Below are positions 31,504 through 44,400 of a stretch of DNA of 64,000 nt, one piece after another. The DNA lies in the NCBI GenBank assembly GCA_023055505.1, contig JALIRH010000042.1:4472335-4536334 (forward strand), in the 5' to 3' direction. This DNA is from Callipepla californica brunnescens (Eukaryota; Chordata; Aves; Galliformes; Odontophoridae). The number at the start of each line of letters is the position of its first letter. The first letter of the stretch is position 1. A program made the position numbers and the translations under genes. A model generated the notes under the pieces. It saw only the letters and a list, made by a program, of their open reading frames with translations. It searched no databases and was not told where the DNA came from.

Positions 31504-32716
31504 GTAGGCACTGACCGGACCCCACGGTCCCTTCGGAGAGGGGAAGGGCGCAGCAGCACCGGGCCCGGCCGCGTGTGCTGCAGGCAGCGCAGGTGCCCCT
31601 GCAGGGATGCTGCGGGGAGGTGGGATGTGGGGACATGGGATGCTCGTGGGGAAGATGCCGGGAGAAGCAGCTCGTCCCAGGGCCCTCCTGCGTGCCACGA
31701 GCTCGGCTGGGGCCTCTCCCAGGTGTTTCCTGGGTGATGCTGGGGTCCCAGCCTGCCGTTATTGGGGTCCCCATGGCACTGAGGACAGACGTGGGGTCAT
31801 CAAGGATTGGCCACGAGTGCTTCGTCTCATGCCCCGGTGTGTTCCCATCCCACAAAGCCATGGCCACGCTGTGATCTTCCCTGCCCCAGCCCCAGCTTTG
31901 CCTGCTCCCAGTTCTCTGCAGGGATGTCCCTCTGTGGGTACACTTCTCTGTGCCCACCGGGAGCTCTGACCCTGCAGCATCCCCATCCCATTGGGTCCAT
32001 CTCTCCTAGCAGAGAAACTGGGGAGGAGAAGGAGCTTTGCCACCCTGAGCGGCCGCCTCTGCCATGGGGACCTCTGCCCAAAGGAGAACCCACATCTCCC
32101 TGCTGGGGGCTGCTTGGGGCTGCTGGTGCTGGAGCCCTGGCAGCCTCCTGCAGCCAACCATCCCATCGCCTCTTGCTCAACCATTCTGATAGAGCAGTTT
32201 CCTCTTGACAGTTGCTGAGACTTGTGGGATGGAGGAAGCTGTCCCAGGGCCATCCCCTCCATCCCAGGACGTCCAGACAGTGGGAACTGCCCATGACCCT
32301 CTCATCCCCATTGAGCCCCTCACACTGAGCTCATGAGCCCCCAGCCCACCCCATCCAACCCACAGCTCCTTCCTCCTGATGGGGTATCACAGGCGTTCTC
32401 CCCATGCCACCCGTGGATGCTGGAGCCCTGGTGCCAGGGCAACTGAGGACCCAAAACACTTCACCTGATTATGGATTTTCTTGCTCAGCCCAGCACGCGG
32501 TTCACTGGCCTCCTTGTATCTCTCTCATCCACTTTGTGTTTTCCAGCCGCTTCTCCTCTGATGGCAGCTCGACCCCTCGGCAGCTGAGGACCCCCTGCTT
32601 CCACTCCTCGTGCTTCAGGGCGAGTGCTTCGTGGCTGCCGCAGCATGGTCCAAGCCTGCTCGGTGTGCCACAGAGCTCATAACAGCAGCCTGACAGCCTG
32701 GGCAGCCACCAGAGCC

Positions 32717-35700
32717 ATGGACAAGGCGGACAAGCCCAGTCCCTCTGCAAAGAAGCATGTGCGGCTCCAGGAGAGGTGAGCGTGGCCAGGATGGGCAGTG
32801 CCCATATCCCAGACTTTGCACTGCCCAGTCCTACAGCGCAGACCCCCAGAGTGCCCTCCTCCAGCCCACGGGTGGTCAGGGCTCATCAGGGACCACGTTT
32901 GCAGGAGGGGCTCCAACGTGTCGCTGGTGCTGGACATGAGCTCGCTCGGCAGCGTGGAGCCCATCCAGCCCGTGTGCACACCGCGGGACATCACACTGCA
33001 GTTCCTGAGGACATCCAGCCACGTGCTGAGGATGGAGGAGCTGCAGCAGCGTGCCCAGAGCCTGGCTCAGCTCCAGGAGGAGTTCTCGGTACGAGGGTGG
33101 GTGCACGGGTGGAGGGGGATCGGGCATCTCCTGTTTGCCCGTTCCTTGTGTCCGTGGAAAGCCTTCCAGTGCCGATCTGTGAGGTGTCCCACCCCACTGG
33201 GGCGTGGATGGAGCTCACGTCGGCTCTGGTGATGCTGTGGGGTGGGCACACACAGCACCAAGGGGGGGTTCCTCAAAGCTGTTCTCCCCCGGTGCAGAAA
33301 ATCCCACCCAACTTCATCAGCCCAGAGGAGCTGGAGATCCCCAGACACGCCTCCAAGGACCGGTACAAAACCATCCTTCCCAGTACGTGTGTCCCTTCAT
33401 CTCACGTTCCCCCGTGTGCAGGGAGATGTGCGTGGTGTGGGTGTCCCCAGGCTGTCCCGCTGTCCCTGCTGCACTGGTTCCTGCTGCTGGCAGCCACCTT
33501 GCAGGGGTGTGTGCCCGGCAATGGGGCGGTTTGTGGGGAGCTCTGTGGGGCATACAGGACATCACAGCTCAGCCTGGGCCACTCCTGGCTGTGTGCGGCC
33601 CTACACATCTCAAGGGAGAGGTGTAAAGGCTGAGGGCACTGTTAGAGGAATTGTTTGGGTCTTCTCCATGTGCTGTGGGAAGGCTGTGGGGGGGTTGGTG
33701 CCGGGCAGGTCCGAGCACGGCATGGAGCTCTGCAGGAGAGCGCTGCTCTGAAGGTCTCTGATCTGTCTTGCAGATCCTGAGAGCCGCGTGTGCCTCAGGA
33801 GGGCAGGGAACCAGGAGGAAGACGGCTACATCAACGCCAACTACATCACGGTGAGCGCCCTGCACTGCCCGCCTGCGCTGCGGGGCCGAGGTGCGGGCCA
33901 GGTGCCCCCGTCCCTGAAGGGCCGTGTGCTCAGCAGGGCTATGCAGGACGTCCCCGGGAGTACATTGCCACCCAGGGGCCCATGCTGAACACCGTGACTG
34001 ATTTCTGGGAGATGGTGTGGCAGGAGGAAGCACCCCTCATCGTCATGATAACCAAGCTCCAGGAGGGCAAGGAGGTACTGCTGTCCCTGCTCCGTAGCAC
34101 CCCGACCTGGAGGGGGTGGGGAGGGAGAATAACGACATCGTTGGGATGGTGTGAGACCAAAATGTGGGGCTGAGCTCTCTCTGCTTTGCTCTCAGGGGGT
34201 ACCTTCTTAGAGAAGAGTCCCTGGGCTGCAACTTTGACCCTGTCCAGCAAAGCCTCCCCTCCTCTATCAATTTCACTTGCTCTGGATGTGCTTTGCCAGA
34301 GAAATAATAGGATAAAAAGAAACGGGGCAGGCCCTGGGAGCTCCCAGATGCGGATCCAGCACCCTGAGGTGCACAGCTGCACTGCCCTTTGCTGGGATCG
34401 CTGGCTCCATGCTCCAGAAGCAGGGAGAGCTCACACACTCTCACCTGGCCCTGATTTTTTGTCCCTTTGCTCCCTGGCTGCTGCAGCATCCCTCAGGGTA
34501 CTTAGCTGCACCATTCACCTGGATCTAGCTGGACATGGGTGGACAGAGGTACAGTTCCCCAAGGGCTGAAAACCACATGGTGGGGCGTGGGGAAAGTGTG
34601 CAGGGGAAGCAGGTGTTGGAAGTGGGATCTGTCCTTCCTCACCCCCCCTTTCTATCAGCCCACTCCCCCAAACCTCCCGAAAGCAATGAGCAAAGGGCAG
34701 CCAAGAACACAATGGGTACTCAGAGCATCTCTGCAGCCACCAACACTGCTTTCTTCCTGCAGAAATGTGTCCACTATTGGCCTGAGAAGGAGGGCACGTA
34801 TGGCCCCTTCACCATCCGTGTGCAGGGGGTGAGCGAGTGCACAGAGTACGTGGTCCGGAACCTGTCCATCCAGGTGGGTGCACCTGGCAGGGTCCTGAAA
34901 CACCCAGGCTCTGTAGGAGGAGGGGTCTGCAGAGCTCTGTCTGCCCAGTGAGGTTTGCAGGGAGCAAGACTTGTGCAGGACAAGCCTCGGGTGGGGACAG
35001 AGGGGTGTCAGCATGGAGGCTGAGGCGGGGTCCTTCCCAGCAGACCACCTGAACACCCAGAAGTGTCCCTGGCTCCGTGGGTCTCTGGCAGAGGCTCAGT
35101 GAGTCAGGAGGAGAGCAGATGAGATGGGCACAGACTGGGCACACAGTATGGGAACGTCCTGATCTGGCCCCACCTGACGATCCTTATTTCTCTTTCTTCT
35201 GTGCTGGAAAAGTTGGAAGGTGAATGCCGCCACGTCAGACACATCCTCTTCCCTTCCTGGCCAGACCAGCAGACTCCTGAGTCAGCCAAGCCCCTGCTGC
35301 ACTTGGTGTCCAAGGTAGAGGAGACTCTGCAGGCTGCAGCCAGCCCAGGGCCCATCGTTGTGCACTGCAGGTAAGTGCTCAGCCCTCACCCCTGTCCCTC
35401 ACTTTGGGGTCACGCTCACCCACAACCATTCTCCATGCCGAAATCCCAGGGCACAGCAAACCTCTAGAAAGTATCCCCAGCAGAGAACTGGTTTTGTGCT
35501 GCCACAGTGGTTCCAGCTGGGCTGGCAACATGGCAAGGACCACTTGTGGTGGCAGAATGGGGCCAGTCTGAGAAAGCTGGGACTGGGACCTCTGCATCCC
35601 TGTAGGAATGAATCAAGGTAGCAGAGCAGCCAGGGAGTACACCCGGCTCGGAGAGCTGTGTGTGCTCAGCACAGCCGTGTCCACCTGCAGCGCAGGCATC

Positions 35701-36017
35701 GGCCGGACGGGCTGCTTCATCGCTACCAGGATCGGCTGCCAGCAGCTGAAGGACAAGGGAGATGTGGACATCCTGGGAATCGTGTGCCGCCTCCGCATTG
35801 ACAGGTTGGTGCTCGGGCAGGTGGCCCTGCAGGATGCTGCTGGGCGCAGGAGGGATGCGGGAGGGCAAGGGGAGGATCTCCTCAGGGGAGAGGTTTTGGT
35901 GAGCGTCAGCATTTCCCTTGCAGAGGCGGGATGATCCAGACCAGTGAGCAGTACCAGTTCCTCCACCACACACTAGCCCTGTATGCGTCCCAGCTGCCAG
36001 AAGCAGGGGGCCACTAG
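32717..36017 (+). CDS. PTPN7: PTPN7 (HePTP), nonreceptor tyrosine phosphatase
   Basis: Cytosolic phosphatase that binds and dephosphorylates ERK and p38 in haematopoietic cells. Nine coding exons: 32717-32775, 32905-33088, 33298-33382, 33774-33850, 33937-34074, 34763-34873, 35213-35370, 35691-35804, 35924-36017. They total 1020 nt (339 aa), close to the human 360 aa. The N-terminal kinase-interaction motif reads [19 protein letters not shown] and includes the Ser that PKA phosphorylates in mammals (RRGS). The catalytic core has [40 protein letters not shown], the WPD loop [12 protein letters not shown], the P-loop [12 protein letters not shown] split between two exons, and [13 protein letters not shown]. 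All catalytic residues are present. The ATG follows the weaker context GCC and gives a shorter N terminus than the long human isoform; upstream exons may add residues. Exon 7 uses the acceptor GAAAAG, which is atypical but keeps the frame. Confidence 0.95.
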
Positions 36018-36625
36018 CACCGGGCTCCACCGCTCGCTGCCTCGCTCTGAACCCCCCAATGCCAAACCCGGGGGCAACTCTGCTGAACCCGCTCCTGCTG
36101 CACCCACTGAGCCTCCCAGAGGCTGCACAGAGCCGTGGGGACCGTGGCCCCAGGGCAAGCAGGGTTTGAGGTTTGCACAGGGTACGAGACAGGATGATAC
36201 AGAAGAGCAAGCTGCACGGAGGGGCTGCTGCCCAGCGATCTGCCTGCGAGGAGTACACAGAGACACAGAGCTTCTCCTCCAGCTGCTCAGCATCTGCAGG
36301 CAGAAGCTGGCACACAGAGGCCTCGTCCCCAGCACGCTCCATGATGCTCTGCTTGCTAAAGACACACCTGGAGGGTTCAGCACTGCTGGCTGCCTTCGTT
36401 ACACAGCCTGCTTTCCTCTCTGCCTTCAGCCATCGCCATCCCACCAGCCTTCAAGTAGGGGATACTCCTGAGTGTGTCGGCACTTCTGCCAGCACTGTGC
36501 TCCGAACTGCAGCCCTGCTTTGTCGCATGGGGGGGGGCTTTATGCTCTTGGGTTGTTTGGTTTTGTTTTTTGTTGGAATCAGAGCAAAATAATACAAACG
36601 TTCCGTTGTTTACTGTGTAAATAGA
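36018..36625 (+). other. PTPN7: PTPN7 3' UTR with weak poly(A) signal
   Basis: After the TAG at 36015-36017 there is no coding signal. The variant hexamer AATACA at 36591-36596, preceded by T-rich sequence and followed by GTTGTTTACTGTG, is the best polyadenylation candidate. No canonical AATAAA is seen before the ARL8A promoter. Confidence 0.4.
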
Positions 36626-37440
36626 AAAGGTTCATCCTTGACTCTGCGGCTCTCCTGTCTTCTCAGCAGCACAGGAAGAGAGGGAATCTCTGTGTGTGTG
36701 TGTGTTCCCTGCAGTCCCTCTGCATCCTCTCCCTGCAGTTCCTACACTTTCAGGGAGAGAATGGAAGAGTGGTGCCAGGCGGAGCAGGACGTGCCTCCTG
36801 CTCCCAGATGCTCCCACGAGGAGAGCTGCCAGGGCAGGGACCCGTGGCCGTGGGGGATGTTGTCACCCCCTCTCAGATTTGGGAGTTTGGCCAGATGAGC
36901 TCTCTGATGCTGATCGCAATCAGTTCAGCACTTTTCCTGTCTCTCGATCTCAATTTCTACCCACTCAATCTGTTCGAGGCACTCAGCAGCCATTACCACG
37001 GCTCTATCTGGCCATCTCGCCATCCTCCCTGTCCTCGGAGCCACGCAAAGCTCCATCCCACGGCTCCTGCACGGCCAGGGGCGCAGCCAGGCGTCCTGCC
37101 TGCTCCGGCTGTGCCAGAGGATGCCCTGGGAACTGCGGGAACGAGTCACTCCAGAAGTAAGGACAGCAAGCAAGGAGCCTGCTGCTTCTTTGGGGCGCCC
37201 TTCGAGAGCGTGGGGACGGGAACCGCAGCAGCTCTGAAAACAAAATGGTTTCTGCCTCTGCAGGGCGAGGCGGCTTCCCCGCGGCTCACAGCTCACGGCG
37301 GCCCCGCGGGACCCGCGCAGCTCAGCTTTTATCTTCCACGCACGGAGCCGCGGTTCGCCCGTGGGAGCGACCACGGCACGTGGGCTCTCCCCCGCGGAGA
37401 TGACCGCGCCGCTGCCCCGGGTCCCGCACAGGGCTCAGAG
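36626..37440. other. PTPN7-ARL8A intergenic region
   Basis: About 0.8 kb, becoming CpG-rich toward ARL8A, with a short TG run near 36690. No gene or RNA recognised. Confidence 0.5.
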
Positions 37441-38430
37441 CCGCAGAACCGGAGCGCGCTCTGAGCCGGGAGGGCCCTCTCGGACCGCCGGACCCGAGCG
37501 GACCCCACCGCGTCCGTGGGAACGCGGCCGCGGACCCGCGCTGCGTGGAGCGGGGTGCGGGGCCGCCGCGTCACGTGGCCGGGCCCGGGCGGCGCCTCGG
37601 GTCCTCCCGGCCGCCAGGGGGCGCCGTGAGCGGAGCGAGCAGCGCGGGCCCCACCCGGCGCGGCGCGGCGCGGTGCGGCAGGCGGCGCGCGGACAATACC
37701 GGGGCGGCGGCGGCGCGGCCCGGCGGTGCTGCGGGGTTCGGCCGGCCCGGCTCGGCTCGGCTCGGCTCGGCTCGGCTCGGCTCGGCTCGGCTCGGCTCGG
37801 CCCGGTTCGGCTCGGTTCGGTTCGGCTCGTCCCGGCTGCGCACGGTACGGCCCGGCGGGGCTCGGCGCGGCAGCATGCTGGCCCTTTTCAACAAGCTGCT
37901 GGACTGGTTCCGGGCGCTCTTCTGGAAGGAGGAGATGGAGCTGACCCTGGTGGGGCTGCAGTACTCGGGCAAAACCACGTTCGTCAACGTCATCGCGGTG
38001 AGCACCGGCCCGCACCCCCTCCCCGCGCTCCCCGGGGCCGGGCCTGCCCCCCTCCCCCCCCTCCCGTGCAGCCCCGGCCCGGCCCCGGGCAGAGGCGCGG
38101 AGCCCCGGGCGGAGCGCGGCCCTCGGGCTGTGCCGCTTTGTCCCGCGGGGTTCGGCCCTGCGAGGCCCGAGCGCCGCGTTTGTTCCGTGACCGCCGGCCT
38201 TGTGTCGTCGTGGGGCCGCGAGGAGCTCCGCACCCACGCGTGGCGCGCGGGACCCAACCGGGGCACGGCCCGCAGCCCCGCGGGGCTCTGCACCCCGACC
38301 CCGGGCTGCCTTTGCTCGCGGGGCCGCTCCGCAGAGCCCCTTTTGCCCACCCATCGCGATTTGGGCCACGCGTGGGTTCTCCGAACGCGACGCGGCGCGA
38401 CGGGAGCCGCCCACGGAGCGTCCCGGGCGG
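37440..38430 (+). promoter_or_regulatory. ARL8A: ARL8A CpG island promoter
   Basis: Extreme CG density across the ARL8A 5' UTR, exon 1 and the start of intron 1, with GC boxes and CACGTG / GTCACGTGG near 37570, and no TATA box. It suits a housekeeping-type lysosomal gene; CACGTG and GTCACGTG are the core of E-box/CLEAR-type sites. Confidence 0.6.
37748..37830. repeat. ARL8A: CTCGG pentamer array in ARL8A 5' leader
   Basis: Ten perfect CTCGG units (37751-37800) followed by degraded TTCGG / CTCGG units to about 37830. It lies 45-125 bases upstream of the ARL8A ATG and is probably transcribed. Confidence 0.9.
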
Positions 38431-41400
38431 ACGGGGTTGGGCTCTCGGCAGTGTCAGGGTTTCATTGAGCTGTCTCAGGCTGTCCCAGTTCCCGGCCCGG
38501 TTGCATGCATTGTCCTTGCTCCTCGGCTCCGACGCGAAGTGAGTTATTTCTGCTCGCTCAGAAGCTGCTGTGCTGTCAAAGGTGGTTTTGCAGCTGATTT
38601 GGAAGCTTCAGTGCACTGCAGCTGTGCTCTGTGGGTGGGTTTCCGTTGGTCTTGGGCACTGCAGGAATGGAAAGCATCCTTCCCAAAGCCATCCTTCCCA
38701 AAGCCATCCTTCCCAAAGCCATCCTTCCCGAAGCCATCCTTCCCAAAGAGCGGGTGGCACAGCCACATCCCTGCCCTGGGCCTCGCGATGCAGCTCTGGG
38801 TGTTCCCAGGCTCAGCTGCTGCGTGCTGTTGGTGCACAGCCTCGTGCTCCCAGTGAATTGTGTGAGCGTTGGGTGGTGGGGAGCACTGTGTCTGCAGGAC
38901 TCTGACCGTGAGAAGCAGTGCTTCCAGGGGCCGTGTGGCCCCCACCGTTCAGTGGTCCCCTCTGCAGAGGTGGGACACGGCAGCGTGGGCTGGTCCTGCT
39001 GCCGGAGCTGCCCTGCTCTGCCTCTCTGTTGAGAGGTTGCACTGAGAAAAATCCAGCAGAAAATAATGTCTTCCCTCCTGAAATGGAGCCTCACCCTCTG
39101 CTCTTCCAGCAGCCCTGTCCCCGTGTGCCCCTCCCCAGCCGTTCCTGGAGCACACTGGAAGGCTTTTGGGGTTCCCAGTTCTGCACTCATCCCATTTAAC
39201 CACTGTATCCCATTTAGCCACTATGGCTGGTGTAGGGAACTGGGATGTCTGGTTATTCCAGCAGCTCTTGAGGGAGGTTCCAGTGCCGGGGTTAAGCTGG
39301 CTGCGTGTTGTGCTGGTGTTAAGGGGTTGGTGACGGGGTGTGCAGCACCCTGCAGTCACTTTGGTTATTGAGCAAGGTGCTCAGGCTCTGCGTGGGCCTC
39401 GTGTCTGTGAGTTCAGGTTTTGTGGCAGACACACACTGAAAACAAGCAGTGGTCTTTGAGGAAATGAGTACGTGTGGACTTGCCAGAGACAACTGGGGAA
39501 AAAAAACCAAGATTCCAACAAATCCCACCCTGCAGGATCTGCACGAGGAGCGTCTGAACCCCCTCATCTGTCTTTAAGGTGCTGGAACAGAAGCAGTAGG
39601 AGGGGAGGAAGCTGTCATTCAGGCTTCTGGGTGAAAAAAAACAACCGAACTCTTGAAGAGTGTCTGATTTCAGCACCGTTGCAGAGATTTACCAAGAAAT
39701 CTGCGGGCCCAGGTGACAGTTCACAGTCTGAAGATCTGTGCTGGTGCTGGAGCTGCTCATGGAGGCTCTGCATCTTCTGGATTTGTAGTTGCTGTTCTTC
39801 AGCGGGCTGCAGGGATGGAAGCCAGGTGCTTGGAAGATGGGCTGGCTGCCTCAGAGCAGCGGGGAGCGTTGGGATCCCTGGTGGCATAGCTAGGAGCCCT
39901 TCAGTGTAGGGCATGTTTAGAAAAAGGCAGCTTTCATCTTTGGTTTGATGCTGCACGTGTGGGCTCCTGCTGCTCCTTATCCCAGCTCAGCACCGCACGG
40001 TCTGTGCTCATTTCCCCCCCAGCAACACAGGGGAGAGAATGGGAAAGGCAGAAAGGAGGAAGCTCACAGATTGGGATGAGGACAATTACAACCTAAAGCA
40101 GCATAAGGAACGCATTCACCGCTCGCCATCAGCAGGCAGATGTGCTGCTGTTTCCCAGAATGCAGAGCTCGTCAGGCGTGGTGCGTCGTGGGGAAGACCA
40201 ACGCCATCACTGAGCACCCCTTCTTCCTTCCTCCCCTCGGCTTTCACTGCTGATCACGGTGCCGTGTTTGGTCATTTGGGGTCTGCAGGCCTGGCTGTGC
40301 CCCCCCAGCTCTGTGCTCTGCCACTGTGAGCCAAGAGAAAACCGTCAGCACATGACCCGGGTACCGCAGCACGAGTTGTGTTCTGCAGCTCAGAAGTTTT
40401 TAAAGTGCTTTGAGAGGGCCGTGGAGGCAGGCAGTGCTGGCACGAGGCAGGAGCCAGGCTTCCTGCTCCCACCTTTCCAGCTTTGAGGAGCTCAGCGGGG
40501 CTTTGTTTCTCTGCCCGGCCCTCATAGCAGCTCCGGGTCTGTGCCGTGGTCTGCCCTGACTGAGAGCTTGTGTCGGATGTGGTGCCTGACAGCTCTTTAG
40601 CTCCCTCCCTTTCCTCCCATGGCTGCTTGGGTTGGCTTTGCAGAGCCTGAGAGAGGAGGAGGTTCCCCAGTTGGGCAGGGCTGGGTGAGGTGCAGGCCCC
40701 AAACTGGGGTGTGATGCTCGGTCTGTCTGTCTGTGGACACTTGCTCCTTTAAGAGGGATGATCAGCAGAGTGCTGGAGCTCAGTTCTGGGCACGCTTGGA
40801 GCCCATCCACTCTGCTGGATTCCCCATTTTTCTTGGTCTTTTTTTGTTGTTGTTAATTTTTTCTCTGTGCAAAAACTAAGCACAGCCCTCATTTCCTCTG
40901 AAACTAGTGAACGTGTCTAGCTCTGGGCTTCATTACGCCTGCTTTGTAATTATTGCCATTATGCAGATTTTCTCCACTGACTGACTCTCAGTGGCAGCAG
41001 CTTCCAGCAGGTGGAAGAATTGGTTTCTATGGGCACTGCTTAAATATTTACTCCCTTCTCATCCTTACTGCCTCAGAGGAAGGAAGGGTTTCATTTGGAT
41101 TCAGTTTTACCTCCCAGACCACACCACACAGCCCTGAATTTCAAGGTAGAGGATGGTACAAGCCCGGACCCGCTCCTCCTGCTCCTCAGTGCCATATTAT
41201 CTGCACTGCAGGGAGCAGGATGAGTCTGACCAGTCCCACCATCGCTGCTGATGGGCTCAGGGCAGCGTGGGCCATGCTGACATTGCGTGGGTTCATGGAG
41301 CAGTCAGTGACAGTCCTGTGGCAGCCCACAGATGTGTCTCTTAGGGTCTGGAGCTGAGGACTGCAGTGCTGGATGTCCCTGCATTCTGGTTGGGGTTTCT

Positions 41401-44400
41401 GCATGCAGAAAGCCTGGGATACTGAGCTCCTAAATGAAGGAGGCAGCTCGGGATGGCGGGCTGTGGGCCAGCCAGGGTGGGGTACCCAGGGCAGGTCACA
41501 TCTGAGGCACTGCTGTGCTGAGAAGGGATGACAGCCTGCTGCAGGTGATGGTGTGGGTGTGTGCTGTGGAGGACAGGGCTGGGCAGAAGCATCACTTGTC
41601 TTCTCATGGTACCCCAGAGCAGTGTGGCAGTGTGGGGTTCTGAAGGTACCTTGTCAGCATCGCGTGCCCAGTCTGGGCTTTTTGGATGGGGCAGTGGGTT
41701 TGAGTGCTGGAGTGATTCTGCAGCCCTCCTTTCAGCCCTCCTCCCAACCGCTGGTCCCCAAGGGGCTTCCTGAGTGCACTTTGGCTTAGAGGCCTTTTGG
41801 CTGCAGCTCTTTGCTGTCAGAATACAAAAGGGAAATGAAAAACGGAAGCGGTGTGTATTGCAGAACTGCTGGAAGAGGTTAGGAAAATCCTGAGGACCAG
41901 CTAAATTCTGCTCATCAGAAAATGGCATCAGTTGCCTTCTCTTCGTGTGGTTTGTGTTAACCGAAGTCCTAGAGAAACAGGCCATAAGCCAACAGCTGCT
42001 GGGGTGAGTTCTGCCACCTCTGGTGGCAGCTGCAGATTGTGTGTGGATAAGATGCTTCAGCAGCCAAGGGGCAGCACGTGGGGACAGGGAGGTGGGAGAT
42101 GCAGCCCCTGCAGAGGGTTTGGGGTTGTTTCTAGCCATGCTGTGAGCCCCTGCAGTGCTGCTGCTCTCCCTGGTGGGTTTCTGAGCCTCCTAATGGTGTT
42201 TGCCTTGTCCTTGCAGTCAGGCCAGTTCAACGAAGACATGATCCCGACAGTGGGCTTCAACATGAGGAAGATCACCAAAGGGAACGTTACCATAAAGGTG
42301 AGGTGCAGAAGATACCTTCAGCGGGGGCTCTTGGGGTGAAAGTTGGGATGAGGGCTGACTTGTGGGCCCTCTGTTGGAGGCTGAAGGATCCCAGCAGTCC
42401 CAGATCTGCCCTTTAGGTTTGTGCAGTACCTTCCAGAGGAGGTTGTATGTAGGGATGGAGGAGATCTGGACCTCTGCAGTAAGAGCCAGGCTGCAAAGCT
42501 GAAACTTGCTGGCCAGGATGTGTAGACATGGTCACCTTGGTGAGAGTGGGAAAAAAGGGCACAGCTTTCAGTGTGATCTGTGCCTCAAGAGCAAAGGGAG
42601 AGGGGGTTCCTGCATCCCAAGTCTTCCAGGTCCCCAGACTGTGCTCAGAGGTAACTGGGGGCTGCAGCTCAGGTAACTCCTGCTGCAGCTCAGCTGGAAA
42701 TGCTCAGTGCCTTAAAGTCACCTTGGAGGCTCTGTGGGACAGAGCTGATTGGAGAGGAGCTAATGCCACTTCTCCTCGTCACAGCTCTGGGACATTGGTG
42801 GCCAGCCGCGCTTTCGCAGCATGTGGGAGCGGTACTGCCGTGGAGTGAGTGCCATCGTGTGAGTATCCATCAGGGGCTGTGGCAGCATGCAGCTTGGCCA
42901 GCCCTGGGGACCATCCCTTCATCCCTCTCCCCCTGCCTGGAGGTGCAGAGCGAGGCTGAGCAGCCCCACCAGCAGGACTGGCACAGTGCAGCCGTTGCAG
43001 CCTCAGTGCCTCCATGGGCTCTGAGTACAGGCTGCAAATGGACCTCGAGTGTCTCCAGAATGAGAGCCCTGTCCCTTTCTCTCAGCATCCCTCAGCCCAG
43101 CTGTATGCCTTGGGTCTTGCCTTTCCCTGCTCCCTTGGTTTCCCTGTGCTGCCCGGTCATCAGAGGGGCTGAGCAAAGGTCAGTGGGGGGCTTGGCCATT
43201 TTCAGGAGGATAATGTGAAGGGTGATGGCCTGCAGCATGTTCCCAGGTCCGTGTTTATGCTGCTGAGTGAACCTTATGCTCAGAGGAGTCTGGAACACTT
43301 GCTGCTGACTGTCAGCACTCTGTGAGTGTCCTTGCATGTCCCCTGCTTGCACGTATTGCAGGAAGCTCACTCCCAGAGTCCAAGACAGAGACAAGTCTGG
43401 CAAGATGTTCATGGGAAGCAGACTGCATACTCCCAAGGACAAACATTTACCTGAGGGCTGAGGTTGGAGTTACTCAAACCGTTAGAAGATCGGATCTTTG
43501 TGGTCTTCACCAGTTGAGCAGTCCTCTCTGCTCTCCATGTGCCTGTGCTCAAGGTGCCCTTCCCTTGCAGGTACATGGTGGATGCTGCTGACCAGGAGAA
43601 GATCGAGGCCTCGAAGAATGAACTCCACAACCTGCTCGACAAGCCGCAGCTCCAGGGCATCCCGGTGAGCTGCTGCCGGGGTGGGATACCCTCACCCCCT
43701 GCACCCCCACCATTCCCACTGCGCTCCTGCAGACACTGGGAAAGCAACACTTTTTATCCCAGCATTGGGATAAAAAGTGCAGCACTTGCAGCACTGGGAG
43801 GGGGGCTTGGAAGAGGCCAAAAGAAACGCTTATGTGTGAGATGTGACCACCTGTATGAATTCACACCTTTTTTAAGAGGGGGGACCTTAAGGTTTCGTCA
43901 CTCAGGAGCACAGCTGCTCGGCTGTGACATTTGCAGGAGATGAGCTGGCAGCAGTGGGACTCGGTTGGGCTGTGTGTGTCGGGGTGGGACGCTGACGGAG
44001 CCTCCACAATTGGCATCCTTGGAAAGGAGCTAATCTAGGACCTTGCAGCACATCCCAGGCATTCATGGCCAACTAATTTAAGCTTCTGACATAACGCACT
44101 GCATTTGCAGCACTTCAGAGTGCTCTTTTTTAAGAACAAGGCTACTCCAAATGTAAACTGGGGGATGCTGTGTAGCCGTGCTGCTGCAGAGGCCCTGATT
44201 TGCAGCAGCCTCAGTGCTGTCCTTGTCAGATGACAGTCGTGTGGTTCGCTCAGGAGCGATGAGGAAGTCCTGTCTGGGGTTTGTTTTCTTTGAGCAGTCC
44301 CAGGATGTCTTTGTGGATGTCAAAAGCCTTGAAGTAAGAGATCAGTGGGTACTGCAAACAGCCATTGCTTTTTTGGGCTGGCTGCCTGCAGGGAGCCAGG

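Noticed and set aside
35464..36444. 326-aa open frame antisense to the PTPN7 3' end
   Set aside because: It is a shadow of conserved PTPN7 exons and 3' UTR, has no domain, and has no splice or start context.
37329..38542. Very long open frames (about 390 aa plus strand, 361 aa minus strand) over the ARL8A promoter
   Set aside because: The sequence is extremely GC-rich with few stop codons. The frames are full of low-complexity R/P/G/A and cover the CTCGG repeat; only ARL8A exon 1 has conserved protein sequence.
43748..43779. Possible microRNA precursor
   Set aside because: The perfect stem is only 14 bp and pairing does not extend well into the flanks; a typical precursor needs about 30 bp of stem. 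Kept as a hairpin finding only.
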